DNA of 64,000 bases, from positions 1 to 64,000 of the forward strand of contig NZ_JAAIUV010000018.1 in the NCBI RefSeq assembly GCF_010975035.1, given 5' to 3'. Position numbers and translations under genes: made by a program. Source of the DNA: Neobacillus thermocopriae. GTDB taxonomy: Bacteria > Bacillota > Bacilli > Bacillales > Cytobacillaceae. The notes under the pieces were generated by a model. That model worked only from the letters and a program-made list of their open reading frames with translations. It made no database searches and was not told the DNA's origin. Positions 44,951 to 53,424 of the stretch are shown here, piece by piece. Position 1 is the first letter of the stretch. The number at the start of each line of letters is the position of its first letter.

Positions 44951-45391
44951 ATGAATAGAGTGCAACAATTTTGGAATGATTTTTGTGTCGCTACTGGTCA
45001 AGAAGGGATTAAATATAAAGATGCTTTTCAATTTGGTGTTTCACCTGATTGGTTAGCGGATTTAGTTATCAAAGGAAAAAAGACCGCAACCACTTCTGGG
45101 TTCATATTTTATGAGTTAGAAAAAGAAGAGATACCAAAAACTGGTGAATATTATATTATTTTAGATGGTAAAGAAGAGCCTGTCGCAGTCATTCAAATTG
45201 AATCGGTTGAAGTGGTTCCGATGAATGAGGTAACAGAGGAATTTGCATTAGCTGAAGGAGAAGGAGATTATCAGAATTGGTGGGAGGCACACGAAAAATT
45301 TTTTACTGAGTCATTAAGAGAATATGATATGGAATTTTCGCCAAGTATGTTGGTGGTATGTGAACGATTTAAAAAAGTATATCCTTTATAA
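44951..45391 (+). CDS. ASCH-domain protein
   Basis: This 146-aa cytoplasmic protein has an ASCH domain (PUA-like fold, RNA-binding or nucleotide-related). The conserved start FQFGVSPDWLADLVIKGKKTATTS places the GKKTAT box near residues 40-46, then GEYYIILDGKEEPVAVIQIESVEVV and the acidic EGEGDYQNWWEAHEKFF box and MLVVCERF. The family is thought to act in RNA metabolism or as an amidohydrolase; no specific role is known. The start follows AAAGGGTGTTTTT. It appears monocistronic. The following 250 bases to the DUF456 gene contain the coding-like remnant DACYEHMQRTEKFIQQVRA (about 45421-45478) without a start. Confidence 0.85.
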   Translation: MNRVQQFWNDFCVATGQEGIKYKDAFQFGVSPDWLADLVIKGKKTATTSGFIFYELEKEEIPKTGEYYIILDGKEEPVAVIQIESVEVVPMNEVTEEFALAEGEGDYQNWWEAHEKFFTESLREYDMEFSPSMLVVCERFKKVYPL

Positions 45392-45646
45392 AAATGTAAA
45401 ATATGTTAGAAACTTAGAGGATGCATGCTACGAACATATGCAGCGAACGGAAAAATTCATCCAACAAGTTAGGGCATAAACGTAGGAGTCATATGATGTT
45501 CTGTCTATTCATTCAATCAATGAAATGTTATTTTCGTGTGGTTTTTCTGCCATTGAAACATTTACATAAAATGACTTTAAGTGAGTAGAAAAAGGAAAAC
45601 GGATAAGATATAAATAGAAGAGGAATTTTATTGCAAGTATAAAGAG

Positions 45647-46138
45647 GTGTTCACCATAGATATACTATTTTGGATTTTAATCATTGGTTGCTTTATCTTA
45701 AGTTTTGTTGGATTGTTATATCCTATTATTCCTTCGGTACTGGTTATTTGGGCTGGAGTTGGCATTTATCATTTTGGCATTAATTCCAATGAAATTTCCT
45801 GGATCACCGTTACCATGTTGGTCATTTTGACGATTTTGTTATTCTTGGCAGATTATTTAGCAAACCAGCATTTTGTGGAGAAAGCTGGAGCAACCCAATG
45901 GGGGAACCGAGCAGCCGCCATTGGATTGATTGTCGGAAGCTTTGTCATTCCACCTTTTGGGGTGATTATAATACCTTTTGCTTTTGTATTAATCGCGGAA
46001 ATGCTACAGAAAAAATCGTTCCAAGAATCATTTAAAGTTGCCTTTGCTACTTTTATCGCGTTTTTAAGTGGGACATTAGCCAAAGCAGTTGTCCAGCTGA
46101 TCATGATCATTGTCTTTTTTGTCGATGTGGCCATTTAA
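45647..46138 (+). CDS. DUF456-family membrane protein
   Basis: This small membrane protein of about 160 aa has four or five helices and two Gly-rich stretches, LIVGSFVIPPFGVIIIPFAFV being the most typical of DUF456. The function is unknown. The start is unusual. The best ribosome binding site, AAAGAGGTG, is followed six bases later by ATA GAT ATA CTA, where an ATG would be expected. The nearest standard start is GTG 45647, which lies inside the ribosome binding site itself. Upstream the frame is closed by a TAA. Either an ATA start (45656), a mutated start codon or a poor GTG start is used. Confidence 0.72.
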   Translation: MFTIDILFWILIIGCFILSFVGLLYPIIPSVLVIWAGVGIYHFGINSNEISWITVTMLVILTILLFLADYLANQHFVEKAGATQWGNRAAAIGLIVGSFVIPPFGVIIIPFAFVLIAEMLQKKSFQESFKVAFATFIAFLSGTLAKAVVQLIMIIVFFVDVAI

Positions 46139-46161
46139 GTATTTGGAATGATAGGAGTAGA

Positions 46162-46194
46162 GACCCCAACAACTGATACAAGTCGATTGGGGTC
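46162..46194 (+). other. Inverted repeat downstream of the DUF456 gene
   Basis: GACCCCAA/TTGGGGTC, eight base pairs with a 17-base loop and no T-run. It may be a weak terminator or RNA structure. Confidence 0.45.
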
Positions 46195-46280
46195 CGCTCT
46201 AATATGAAATGGGCTATTAGAGTACGGGAAACGGTACGAATAATTGAATACCAAATGAATTCTTTGAGTTGCAGTGGCAT

Positions 46281-46304
46281 AACCCCAAATAGGGGTTTTT
46301 TTAT
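46281..46304 (+). terminator. Terminator
   Basis: Compact stem AACCCC/GGGGTT with a four-base loop and T7. The 400-base gap between the DUF456 gene and 46552 otherwise holds nothing I recognise. Confidence 0.8.
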
Positions 46305-46551
46305 TGCTGGAAAGACTAGATTAAATTCGAAATTCTTCTCCTTAACCTCGATTTTGTTGAATCCCACTATTTAAGCTACCAAATTTTTTGTAACCCCCAT
46401 TCATTACTCAAAATATCATCATGTCTTTTAAGCTGTAATTCCCATGTGTTGAAACAGATTGAATAATAGGATGAAAAGTTTGATTTTTATGATCATCATC
46501 ACCTCATGCGGTACAATATCCATTTAAAATCATGGTGAGAGGTGATGGATA

Positions 46552-46812
46552 GTGGAAAAGAATTGGTCTATATCTCTAGAACATGAAGAATATGAAAAAA
46601 ATCGTGAATTACTAATGGTTGATGCCATTGAGGCCGTCAAACAAACAGCAAAAGGATGTTATGTGAATGTAGTCACACCTGAAAGCTTCGGAAACCCGGA
46701 ACTGTACTTAACACAAGAATTAGAGAATGTATTTGGAGACGAAATTAAGCTGAAATTTATTGATCAATGCAGTTGTGGTGGTTACGTGTTAAGAGTATGG
46801 AAGATGAAATAA
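46552..46812 (+). CDS. Small hypothetical protein with CSCGG motif (86 aa)
   Basis: GTG start after GTGAGAGGTGATGGATA. The 86-aa acidic protein has a helical N-terminal half (LEHEEYEKNRELLMVDAIEA) and ends in FIDQCSCGGYVLRVWKMK, where CSCGG could ligate metal or be redox active. A third Cys lies at KGCYVNV. I do not recognise the family. A terminator overlaps the stop, so it is a single-gene transcript with no obvious functional partner. Confidence 0.7.
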   Translation: MEKNWSISLEHEEYEKNRELLMVDAIEAVKQTAKGCYVNVVTPESFGNPELYLTQELENVFGDEIKLKFIDQCSCGGYVLRVWKMK

Positions 46813-46843
46813 AAAATAGCCGCTTACATGGCGGCTATTTTCT
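46812..46843 (+). terminator. Terminator after the CSCGG protein gene
   Basis: Stem AAAATAGCCGC/GCGGCTATTTT with an ACAT-type loop; the right arm ends in TTTTC. Confidence 0.85.
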
Positions 46844-47044
46844 TAAATAGGATTATAAAATAATCATATTATGTAAACTGATTATTAGAAAACTTTAAGT
46901 GATAATTAGATGTAATAAAATGCAAGGAAGATCGTATAAGCTGTATGAGATAGGTGGGAATAGACAAGAATTTATTCCATTTCATAAAGTGAGGATAGGA
47001 AAATGATGGTATAATGGTAGAAAAGATGGAAAGGGATGATTTTT

Positions 47045-47853
47045 GTGGTTCTTAAGAAGAGTCTCAACCGATATTTTTTTCTAGTGTCCCTTTTGCTCGT
47101 ACTAGGTGCAAATTATTCCTTATACTATACTTCTTTTGGCATCCAGTTCATCCCTAATGATACGAATATAATTGTGGCTGGATCGATGATTGATTTAGCG
47201 CTAATTTCTCCATTATTATTTTTGGCATGGAAGGGCAGGTTGACCTGGAAGAATATCATTTTTGGTATAGCTGGGGGACTCGTTTTCGTTCGGTTTTTCA
47301 TTCCAATGGAGTATTTGGCTCCTTTGGAAAGCGTTACTTGGGTAGGTTTTGCCGTGGAAGGTGGATTAATTTTTCTGGAAATCGCGATACTCGTTTCATT
47401 ATTTATACAATTGCCAAAAATCGTTCAGTATGTTAGGAAAAGCTCACTGCCGGTTCTCTTTTCTTTTTCCACTGCTGTGAACCAAAAAGTCAAGTCAATC
47501 ACCCTCATTCAAATCATCTGTTCTGAATTGCTGATGGTTTACTATGCATTCGCAAGTTGGAGAAAGAAACCTCCGAAGGGCAAAAATTGGTTCACCTTAC
47601 ATATATTGACGAGGTCATCGTGGATCCAAAACGATTGCGACAAAAATGTTCTAAAAATACAATCGAATTCATGGCGCGTGATTTTGAAGAGACCTTTCCA
47701 GATGTTATTATGCAACTGAAACATCCTGTGGAAGCAACCTTAACATTGGGAATGATAAAAAAATTTGACCAAGTTGCGATTCGGTTAGATGAACCAGAAA
47801 GATTTCTTGAATTAATAAAAGAAAAGGTCCATGAAAATGTTGTAGAACATTAG
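47045..47853 (+). pseudogene. Membrane protein gene with internal deletion and frame change
   Basis: The first part (to about 47600) encodes four membrane helices with segments FLVSLLLVLGANYSLYY and FIPMEYLAPLESVTWVGFAVE, reading through YYAFASWRKKPPKGKNWFTLH. After this the frame loses protein character. In a different frame the DNA continues IDEVIVDPKRLRQKCSKNTI, then EFMARDFEETFPDVIMQLKH and so on to a stop at 47853, a plausible soluble C-terminal domain. Bacillus membrane proteins of this kind have further helices between the two parts, so a deletion that joined them out of frame, near 47595-47605, is the best explanation. An extended -10 TGGTATAAT (47007-47015) lies upstream. The GTG start follows GGAAAGGGATG. 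Confidence 0.65.
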
Positions 47854-47882
47854 TAAATAGTAGACGTATTACATGATGACTA

Positions 47883-47914
47883 GGTGCTCCCTCATATAAG
47901 GAGCGCCATTTTTG
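47883..47914 (+). terminator. Terminator
   Basis: Stem GGTGCTCC/GGAGCGCC (one G-T pair), followed by ATTTTTG. It ends the transcript of the damaged membrane protein gene. Confidence 0.75.
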
Positions 47915-48064
47915 ATTTTACTTGAAGAAATTAGATGGAATTTCATCACTTGTTCGAGGGAAAGGAATTCGAATTTGATTTTGTAGACCATTTAAGAACC
48001 AGCACACCAATTACCCAATGAACATAGAATAAAATGCAATTAAAAAGATAGAGGATGTGCTTTT

Positions 48065-48277
48065 ATGTCTGACCATCGAATAAAAATTGATACGGTGAGT
48101 GGCGGTGTTGTACAATTTGGAAATTCCTTAAAGATTTCCCCCAAACATGCTTCTAAGTCGACACATGGTTCAGGTTCTTCCAATCAAGCGGTGAACATTC
48201 AAAATAATAATGGAATTAATTCAACGAATACGATGGATCAAGATTTGATTGATCAACCGATCGTAAAGGATAGGTAA
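48065..48277 (+). CDS. GerPF/GerPA-type spore germination protein
   Basis: This 70-aa protein has the GerPA/GerPF family pattern: IKIDTVSGGVVQFGNSLKISPK at residues 6-27, then a Ser/Gly/Asn-rich stretch (STHGSGSSNQ, NNNGINSTNT). GerP proteins sit in the spore coat and help germinants reach their receptors. The gene stands alone, as do single GerPF-like genes in Bacillus, rather than in a six-gene gerP operon. It is expected to be expressed in the mother cell late in sporulation; no promoter was clearly identified. It is a good marker that the host forms endospores. Confidence 0.87.
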   Translation: MSDHRIKIDTVSGGVVQFGNSLKISPKHASKSTHGSGSSNQAVNIQNNNGINSTNTMDQDLIDQPIVKDR

Positions 48278-48377
48278 GAAATACTTTTTAACAAATCCAA
48301 AACATCCCTTGAATAGTGAAATCATGGAAAAATATCACCTGCCTAGAGCATTTCAGTGTAATTTTTGGATGTAAGCG

Positions 48378-48385
48378 CATACATT
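48378..48385 (+). promoter_or_regulatory. Sigma-E-like -10 element
   Basis: CATACATT matches the sigma-E -10 consensus CATACANT. About 14 bases upstream lies GTGTAATT, a weak relative of the sigma-E -35 element. It is placed 30 bases before the start of a small Cys-rich protein gene. A sigma-K reading fits less well. Confidence 0.45.
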
Positions 48386-48414
48386 GATAATGATCGGCGG
48401 AGGTGATACTTTTG

Positions 48415-48582
48415 ATGTATATTTACGGTAATGATTATATTAAATATTTAAACGACACTAGTTCTTATTCTTTAACTTATGATCAATGGAAAAATAAAAA
48501 AATGCAACAGAACACAAGCAAATGTGTTTACTGCGGATCAATGAAAGAATGCTATCATAGTTGTCCGAGATGTCATCATTAA
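48415..48582 (+). CDS. Small Cys-rich protein, possible spore protein (55 aa)
   Basis: ATG follows GGCGGAGGTGATACTTTTG. The first 30 residues are rich in Tyr, Asn and Ser (YIYGNDYIKYLNDTSSYSLT). The C-terminal part is KCVYCGSMKECYHSCPRCHH, with five Cys and three His in a zinc-ribbon-like spacing (CVYC, then CPRC). The start codon is about 30 bases from a sigma-E-like -10 box, and a GerPF-like gene lies just upstream, so expression in the sporulating mother cell is plausible. The function is unknown. Confidence 0.7.
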   Translation: MYIYGNDYIKYLNDTSSYSLTYDQWKNKKMQQNTSKCVYCGSMKECYHSCPRCHH

Positions 48583-48630
48583 TGGTTCATTCATAAAGCT
48601 CAGAAGGAGGCACTATGGTGCGAGTTTATT

Positions 48631-48677
48631 CCCTATTGTAGGCAGAAGATCATGACTGCCGTGCAATAGGGATTTTT
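48631..48677 (+). terminator. Terminator with two-part stem
   Basis: CCCTATT/AATAGGG outer stem and GGCAG/CTGCC inner stem, T5 after the right arm. An eight-codon ATG frame with an AAGGAGG site (48615) runs into this hairpin. Confidence 0.85.
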
Positions 48678-48800
48678 GATTTTTAATGAAATATAAGAGG
48701 AAGGTAATATTTTTGTAAAATAATGGTTTGAACACATTTTTTTATAAATCATACTATACAGATAAGAATTATAAGTATATATTATAATAGGGTGATTAAA

Positions 48801-49445
48801 TTGGGTAGAGAATTTTTAGATATATTTGAATCATGGGCGGAATCTTATGATCATTCCGTTTCAGGGAAGGATGAACAGTATCGCGAAGTATTTAGAAACT
48901 ATGAAGCAATACTTGAAGAGGTGGCAGTCCTTTCCCATGGAGATGTATTGGAATTTGGTGCCGGAACAGGAAATTTAACAGAAAAACTGTTAGAAAAAGG
49001 TCATAAGGTAACAGCGATTGAGCCATCGAAAGCGATGAAGAAACTATTTCAGAAAAAAATGATGGCAAAATCCAATGTGACGATCATGGATGGGGACTTT
49101 TTAGAATTCCCTGTACCAAATAAAGTAGATACCATTGTCAGCACCTATGCTTTTCATCATTTAACAGATGAAGAAAAAGCTAAGGCGATCTCCATTTATC
49201 GTGAACTTTTAAAAACGGGTGGAAAAGTGGTTTTTGCTGATACGATGTTTCCATCTAAAGCCGATCATAAACAAGCAATTGAGAAGGCGAAGGCCGCGCA
49301 TTATGATGATTTGGCTCACGATTTACAGACGGAATATTATACAACCATCCCATATTTACAAAATATCATGACAGCCAATGATTTTCAGGTAAAATTCAAG
49401 CAGTGGAATGATTTTGTTTGGATTATGGAAGCGGTTAAACAATAG
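48801..49445 (+). CDS. yrrT: SAM-dependent methyltransferase, YrrT-like
   Basis: This 214-aa class I methyltransferase begins GREFLDIFESWAESYDHSV, the characteristic YrrT start. Motif I is VLEFGAGTGNLTEKLLEKG at about residues 48-66, followed by AIEPSKAM and FHHLTDEEKA. In Bacillus subtilis yrrT heads the mtnN-mccA-mccB operon for methionine-to-cysteine conversion; here none of these follow. The methyl acceptor is not known. I use TTG 48801 (AATAGGGTG upstream), which matches the family start; GTG 48792 would add three residues and lies on the ribosome binding site. Confidence 0.85.
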   Translation: MGREFLDIFESWAESYDHSVSGKDEQYREVFRNYEAILEEVAVLSHGDVLEFGAGTGNLTEKLLEKGHKVTAIEPSKAMKKLFQKKMMAKSNVTIMDGDFLEFPVPNKVDTIVSTYAFHHLTDEEKAKAISIYRELLKTGGKVVFADTMFPSKADHKQAIEKAKAAHYDDLAHDLQTEYYTTIPYLQNIMTANDFQVKFKQWNDFVWIMEAVKQ

Positions 49446-49500
49446 AGGAAACGGACTCTCATTGAAAATAGAAATAGCGCCAGTTTTGTTTAAGGAAAGA

Positions 49501-49535
49501 TTAACAGCCCCATCGAGTGACGGTGGGGCTGTTAA
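49501..49535 (+). terminator. Hairpin after yrrT
   Basis: Perfect 12-base-pair stem TTAACAGCCCCA/TGGGGCTGTTAA with an 11-base loop. No T-run follows, so termination may be partial. Confidence 0.55.
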
Positions 49536-49822
49536 GCTAGTTGTTGGATGCATCGGAAACAAAAATCGGTTTAGGTGGAGGAGCAATGTTAGATTTCTCC
49601 TCCATTATAGATAAAAGGTAAAAAACGTAAAATTTAAGGTTACTTGTTAATGTAGAAAACCATTAAAAGGACAACCAGGAAATGATCCTCCTTAAAAAAT
49701 GGGAAATGAAAAAATATTTTTACAGACAAATTCATCACCATTTCTCATTTTGTCAGGCATGATAGGGTAAAGTAAAATCAATCAGCCTTATCATGATGGC
49801 GTCACCAAGAGGAGGATACAGA

Positions 49823-50941
49823 ATGAAGTGCCCGGATTGTATTTACTCCAACCCAGAGGGAGTAAAGTTCTGTTTGAATTGTGGTAAAAATTTTTCGAGC
49901 GAGGATGAAATTCAGGATCCAAACCAATTATTTTATGAGTTTGCCAGCTATGTCGATGGTATACCTAGAAATCATCGCTCTATCGTACCTAACATTAAAA
50001 ATATTTTCTCAAGGGTATTCCGCAAGCATAGTATCCTTGAAGCGGAGCGGCTTTTTATTGTAGGCACAGCGATTACTACACCTAAAATAGAGGATGTAAA
50101 GGAAACATGGCCAAAACCATGGCTTTTTGCCAGAGTGTTTATCTTTGCCTTGCTGACTTTTTTAGGGTTGCATATTGGATTGATTTGGTTCCAAAACATA
50201 AACTTTCTGCCGGGGCTTATCGTTGTAGGTGCCTTTGCGGTTCCATTGACAACACTTATCTTTTTTTGGGAAATGAATGCACCACAGAATATAGCTATAT
50301 ATCGAATCATTTACGTGGTATTTATCGGTGGAATTCTCTCGATGTTAGCCGCGCTCGTATTTTTTAATCTTCTTAAGAATAACATTAATCCGATTACGAT
50401 TGGGATTGTCGAGGAACTTGCCAAAGCAGTTACGGTTATTTATTTTGTTAGAAACCAGAAATATCGGTATATCTTAAATGGGCTGCTGATTGGAGCAGCG
50501 GTTGGGGCTGGATTCGCTGCTTTTGAAACAGCGGGTTATGCATTAAGAAGCCTCCTTACCGGGAGTTTTGAAACATTATACAATACTCTTTTATGGCGCA
50601 GTGTGTTGGCTCCAGGAGGTCATGTGGCATGGGCAGCTTTAATTGGAGCGGCTTTCTTGCGTGCCCGAGAGAATGAAAACTTTTCGTTAAGCATACTAGT
50701 AAAGCCCAAATTCATTCGCATTTTTTTACTAGTTGTACTGATACATGCTTTATGGGACACCGATATACCAGGTATGTTTCCCTATGGACATAGTATATTG
50801 ATGGCGATTTCTTGGGTGGTGGCATTCCGAATGATTCAATTAGGATTAAAAGAAATTGCCGAGAAAAAATCTCAGTTACCAGAAGAACCTAAAGAATCGA
50901 CTGTGACAGCAAAAATTATTTCAAAGGTGAAGCAACCATAA
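49823..50941 (+). CDS. prsW: PrsW-family membrane protease with zinc ribbon
   Basis: This 372-aa protein starts with a zinc ribbon (CPDC, 15 residues, CLNC) followed by a cytosolic linker and about eight membrane helices. PrsW-family motifs are visible: IVEELAKAV with the Glu pair, GAGFAAFETAGYA, GGHVAWAALIGAAFLRARE and LIHALWDT. In Bacillus subtilis PrsW makes the first cut in the anti-sigma factor RsiW after envelope stress. The N-terminal zinc ribbon is an extra compared with that protein, so the target may differ. I use ATG 49823, preceded by AGAGGAGGATACAG; the frame is open ten codons earlier but without a site. Confidence 0.87.
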   Translation: MKCPDCIYSNPEGVKFCLNCGKNFSSEDEIQDPNQLFYEFASYVDGIPRNHRSIVPNIKNIFSRVFRKHSILEAERLFIVGTAITTPKIEDVKETWPKPWLFARVFIFALLTFLGLHIGLIWFQNINFLPGLIVVGAFAVPLTTLIFFWEMNAPQNIAIYRIIYVVFIGGILSMLAALVFFNLLKNNINPITIGIVEELAKAVTVIYFVRNQKYRYILNGLLIGAAVGAGFAAFETAGYALRSLLTGSFETLYNTLLWRSVLAPGGHVAWAALIGAAFLRARENENFSLSILVKPKFIRIFLLVVLIHALWDTDIPGMFPYGHSILMAISWVVAFRMIQLGLKEIAEKKSQLPEEPKESTVTAKIISKVKQP

Positions 50942-50943
50942 TG

Positions 50944-50973
50944 AAGGCGATGTTGATCAACATCGCTTTTTTG
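50944..50973 (+). terminator. Terminator after prsW
   Basis: Stem AGCGATGTTG-type (GCGATGTTGATCAACATCGC, fully self-complementary) with T6. Confidence 0.9.
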
Positions 50974-51008
50974 TATGGGACGAGAGGAATTTTTGTGTGG
51001 TTAACTTT

Positions 51009-51578
51009 TTAATCGGTTTGGTTTTTATACGCTAGGGGATGCTTATTTAAATAGTCTTGACTCATTTCGTCTTCTACCATCTGGTCTAATCGTTCAATCA
51101 TTTTGATCGCTTTATCTTTGTCCATTTTTTTATAATGATGGAGCCCGCCTTGTTCTTCATCCATTTCATCTGCTAATTTTACGATTTCTTGTAATGGCGT
51201 CCTTTTAATAAAACCTTCTGTCATATATGAATCCGTATGAAACAAGATCGCTAAGGCAATATCTTTGGCCATAATGGGGTTTTCCCCTAATCTGATCAAT
51301 AATTTATGAGCTCTTTCCGCCCCTTTGATGGCATGGATATCATTTTGTCTGTATAAATCATAATCCCATTTGCCATTTCGATACCATGTGTAATGACCAA
51401 TATCGTGTAGCAAGGCTGCTTTTGTCGCTAGGTCGACCGATACACCGTATTCCTTAGCCAAATGAAAGGCATGATAAGCACAAGCAATGGCATGGACAAC
51501 ACCTGATCGATTGAGATATTTTTGAGCAATATGATGATTGAAAATCTGAATTAATGTAACTTCTCTCATTTCCATCAC
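51009..51578 (-). CDS. HD-domain phosphohydrolase-like protein
   Basis: This 189-aa cytoplasmic protein has an HD fold: an early His in VVHAIACAYHAFHLA, the HD pair in AALLHDIGHYTW near residue 58, a later His in ILFHTDSY and Asp in IVKLADEMDEEQGG. Such proteins hydrolyse phosphomonoesters of nucleotides or diadenosine compounds. The substrate is unknown. It closely resembles unnamed Bacillus HD proteins. The start is ATG 51578 or the ATG three codons in; the sequence AAAAAAGGGTGATGG precedes. It is separated by about 130 bases and a terminator from the transporter gene upstream. Confidence 0.82.
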   Translation of the reverse strand: MMEMREVTLIQIFNHHIAQKYLNRSGVVHAIACAYHAFHLAKEYGVSVDLATKAALLHDIGHYTWYRNGKWDYDLYRQNDIHAIKGAERAHKLLIRLGENPIMAKDIALAILFHTDSYMTEGFIKRTPLQEIVKLADEMDEEQGGLHHYKKMDKDKAIKMIERLDQMVEDEMSQDYLNKHPLAYKNQTD

Positions 51579-51651
51579 CCTTTTTTAATAAAATATTAAT
51601 TTGAATTATATAACGATATGGACAAGAAGTAAAAAACTTTAAAACTATTTC

Positions 51652-51690
51652 AAAAAAATCTCCTGCCCAAATTATCATTGGAACAGGAGA
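51652..51690 (-). terminator. Terminator of the NhaC-family gene
   Basis: On the minus strand TCTCCTG/CAGGAGA with an 18-base loop, followed by T7. Confidence 0.85.
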
Positions 51691-51707
51691 GAATAAATCA
51701 TATTTAA

Positions 51708-53138
51708 TTATTGTAACCAAAACCCACTCATGAGATATAAAACAGTCGCTATGGCTCCTCCAACCAACGAAATCTTCAATTTATAGCGAGCATAATCGAC
51801 CAAAGTGAGATCGAGTATTGAAGCAGTGGTGATCGTCGTATCGCCTAATGGAGAAGCTAATGCTCCGAAAGCTCCGCTTGCAAATACCGCACCTACGGTT
51901 AAAGGGATGGATGTCCCTGTGGAGGAAGCTAGTGATATTCCTAATGGCATAAACAACCCCCATGTTCCCCATGAGGAACCGATAAAATAACCCGTAACCG
52001 ATCCAATCAGAAAAATAGTGGCCGGGGTTAAGAAAGCAGGTAAGAATGCCCCCAATGTGGAACTAATAAAGGCTGAAAAACCGAGATCTTCTGCCGCTAA
52101 TGTCAGGGCCCAGATTAAAACAAGCAGACTGATGGCCTCCATCATTTGATTTCCCCCATCATAAAAATGGTACAAGAGTTCTCCTAATGGCTGCCGTCTT
52201 ACTGTGTAAAAAAGAAAGGATAAAACTAGTGTAATGAATACAGCTAAGAGCATCACAAAGGTGGCGTCTGCTTTTGAAAAGGCAGCAAATATTGAATCGG
52301 CCCCTTTTTTTGTCCCGTCTTTCCATAATAGAAATAAAGAAAGCCCCAGAAGCAAAAAAACAGGGATGATTAAATGCCATGGCTGCGCTTTTACTAAAGA
52401 TAATTCTCGTTTGATCCCCGCCCGGTGATACGGATGTTCTACTTCTTCTAAAAGTTGATTCTCTTTTGGCTGGAGGGAGTCCTTTGACTTTTTGGATGGA
52501 GGCCAGAATGTTTGAATCAACCCAATCACTAACATAATAATGGCAAAAAAATTAAACAAAATACTAAGTAAAAAGATTTGATAGGCAGAAATTTCGCTAG
52601 GCAGTCCTCGCATGCTACCTGCTACTAAAGAAACCATGAAACCAACAAAGGCAGTAGCAACGGGCAAAAGGACGATCACGGATTCAGTGGAAATATCGAG
52701 AGTCAGCCCAACTTTTTGTTTAGGGATATTCAATTTTTTAGCTAATGATTTTACGACAGGACCAATTAACATGATGCGAAACATCGGCATCATAAAGGTA
52801 AAGGGAAGGGTAAGCCAAATAAATCCAAGCAGTCCGCGTTGTGTTCGAATTTTCTCCCCCATCCATTCCGAAAAACCTTTGATCCCACCTGAAATATTCA
52901 TCATTCCAACAAGACCACCAAACAAATAAAGAAAAGCGATAATTTTCATATTCGTCTCGTCGGATAACGTAGTAACGAGGTAAGACACCGTTTGATAGGC
53001 TCCTGCCAAAAGATTCGATTTTACAAGGAAAGATCCAATAATCAGGCCGATGACAAGACCAGGGAGGATATTTTTGAGCCATATGGACATTGAAATGACA
53101 ATAACAAAAGGGATGAGTGAAAGCCATGCATGTTCCAT
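51708..53138 (-). CDS. NhaC/YuiF-family transporter
   Basis: This 476-aa membrane protein has 11 or 12 helices. Visible segments include LPGLVIGLIIGSFLVKSN, MMPMFRIMLIGPVV, GSSWGTWGLFMPLGIS and SPLGDTTITTASI. This belongs to the NhaC-like Na+/H+ antiporter and amino acid transporter group of the ion transporter superfamily. It is divergent from hutU, so urocanate, histidine or a related import role is possible; sodium-proton antiport is the other reading. I use ATG 53138, after GCAGGAGGATGGAATA; the frame is open six codons earlier. Confidence 0.82.
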   Translation of the reverse strand: MEHAWLSLIPFVIVISMSIWLKNILPGLVIGLIIGSFLVKSNLLAGAYQTVSYLVTTLSDETNMKIIAFLYLFGGLVGMMNISGGIKGFSEWMGEKIRTQRGLLGFIWLTLPFTFMMPMFRIMLIGPVVKSLAKKLNIPKQKVGLTLDISTESVIVLLPVATAFVGFMVSLVAGSMRGLPSEISAYQIFLLSILFNFFAIIMLVIGLIQTFWPPSKKSKDSLQPKENQLLEEVEHPYHRAGIKRELSLVKAQPWHLIIPVFLLLGLSLFLLWKDGTKKGADSIFAAFSKADATFVMLLAVFITLVLSFLFYTVRRQPLGELLYHFYDGGNQMMEAISLLVLIWALTLAAEDLGFSAFISSTLGAFLPAFLTPATIFLIGSVTGYFIGSSWGTWGLFMPLGISLASSTGTSIPLTVGAVFASGAFGALASPLGDTTITTASILDLTLVDYARYKLKISLVGGAIATVLYLMSGFWLQ

Positions 53139-53251
53139 TATTCCATCCTCCTGCATTCAATCAGTATTTTTATTATGTTCAAAAAAACGTTGATAAACTA
53201 AAAAACTTTTGGCTTTAGGATACAATTCACCATACGAAAATGAAAACTATG

Positions 53252-53287
53252 TTCTAAAAAAAATATACTTTTTCTAAAAAAATTATC
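53252..53287 (+). repeat. Tandem AT-rich direct repeat in the transporter-hutU intergenic region
   Basis: TTCTAAAAAAAATATA (53252-53267) is repeated as TTCTAAAAAAATTATC (53272-53287), 20 bases apart, i.e. two helical turns. It could be a regulator site for the divergent genes, but simple A-runs make chance similarity easy. Confidence 0.35.
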
Positions 53288-53424
53288 ATTCACCCCCATT
53301 TAAGCCTAAATTGATGACAGAAAAATACAAAAATTTTACTCAACATCTAATTTTCCACTCGTATTTTTTCAGAAGATTTTATTTTTTAATTAAATATAGA
53401 AAGATGAAATAAGGGGTGGATGAA

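Noticed and set aside
48615..48641. Eight-codon ATG frame with AAGGAGG site before a terminator
   Set aside because: Resembles a leader peptide but has no downstream attenuated gene in step and no run of regulatory codons.
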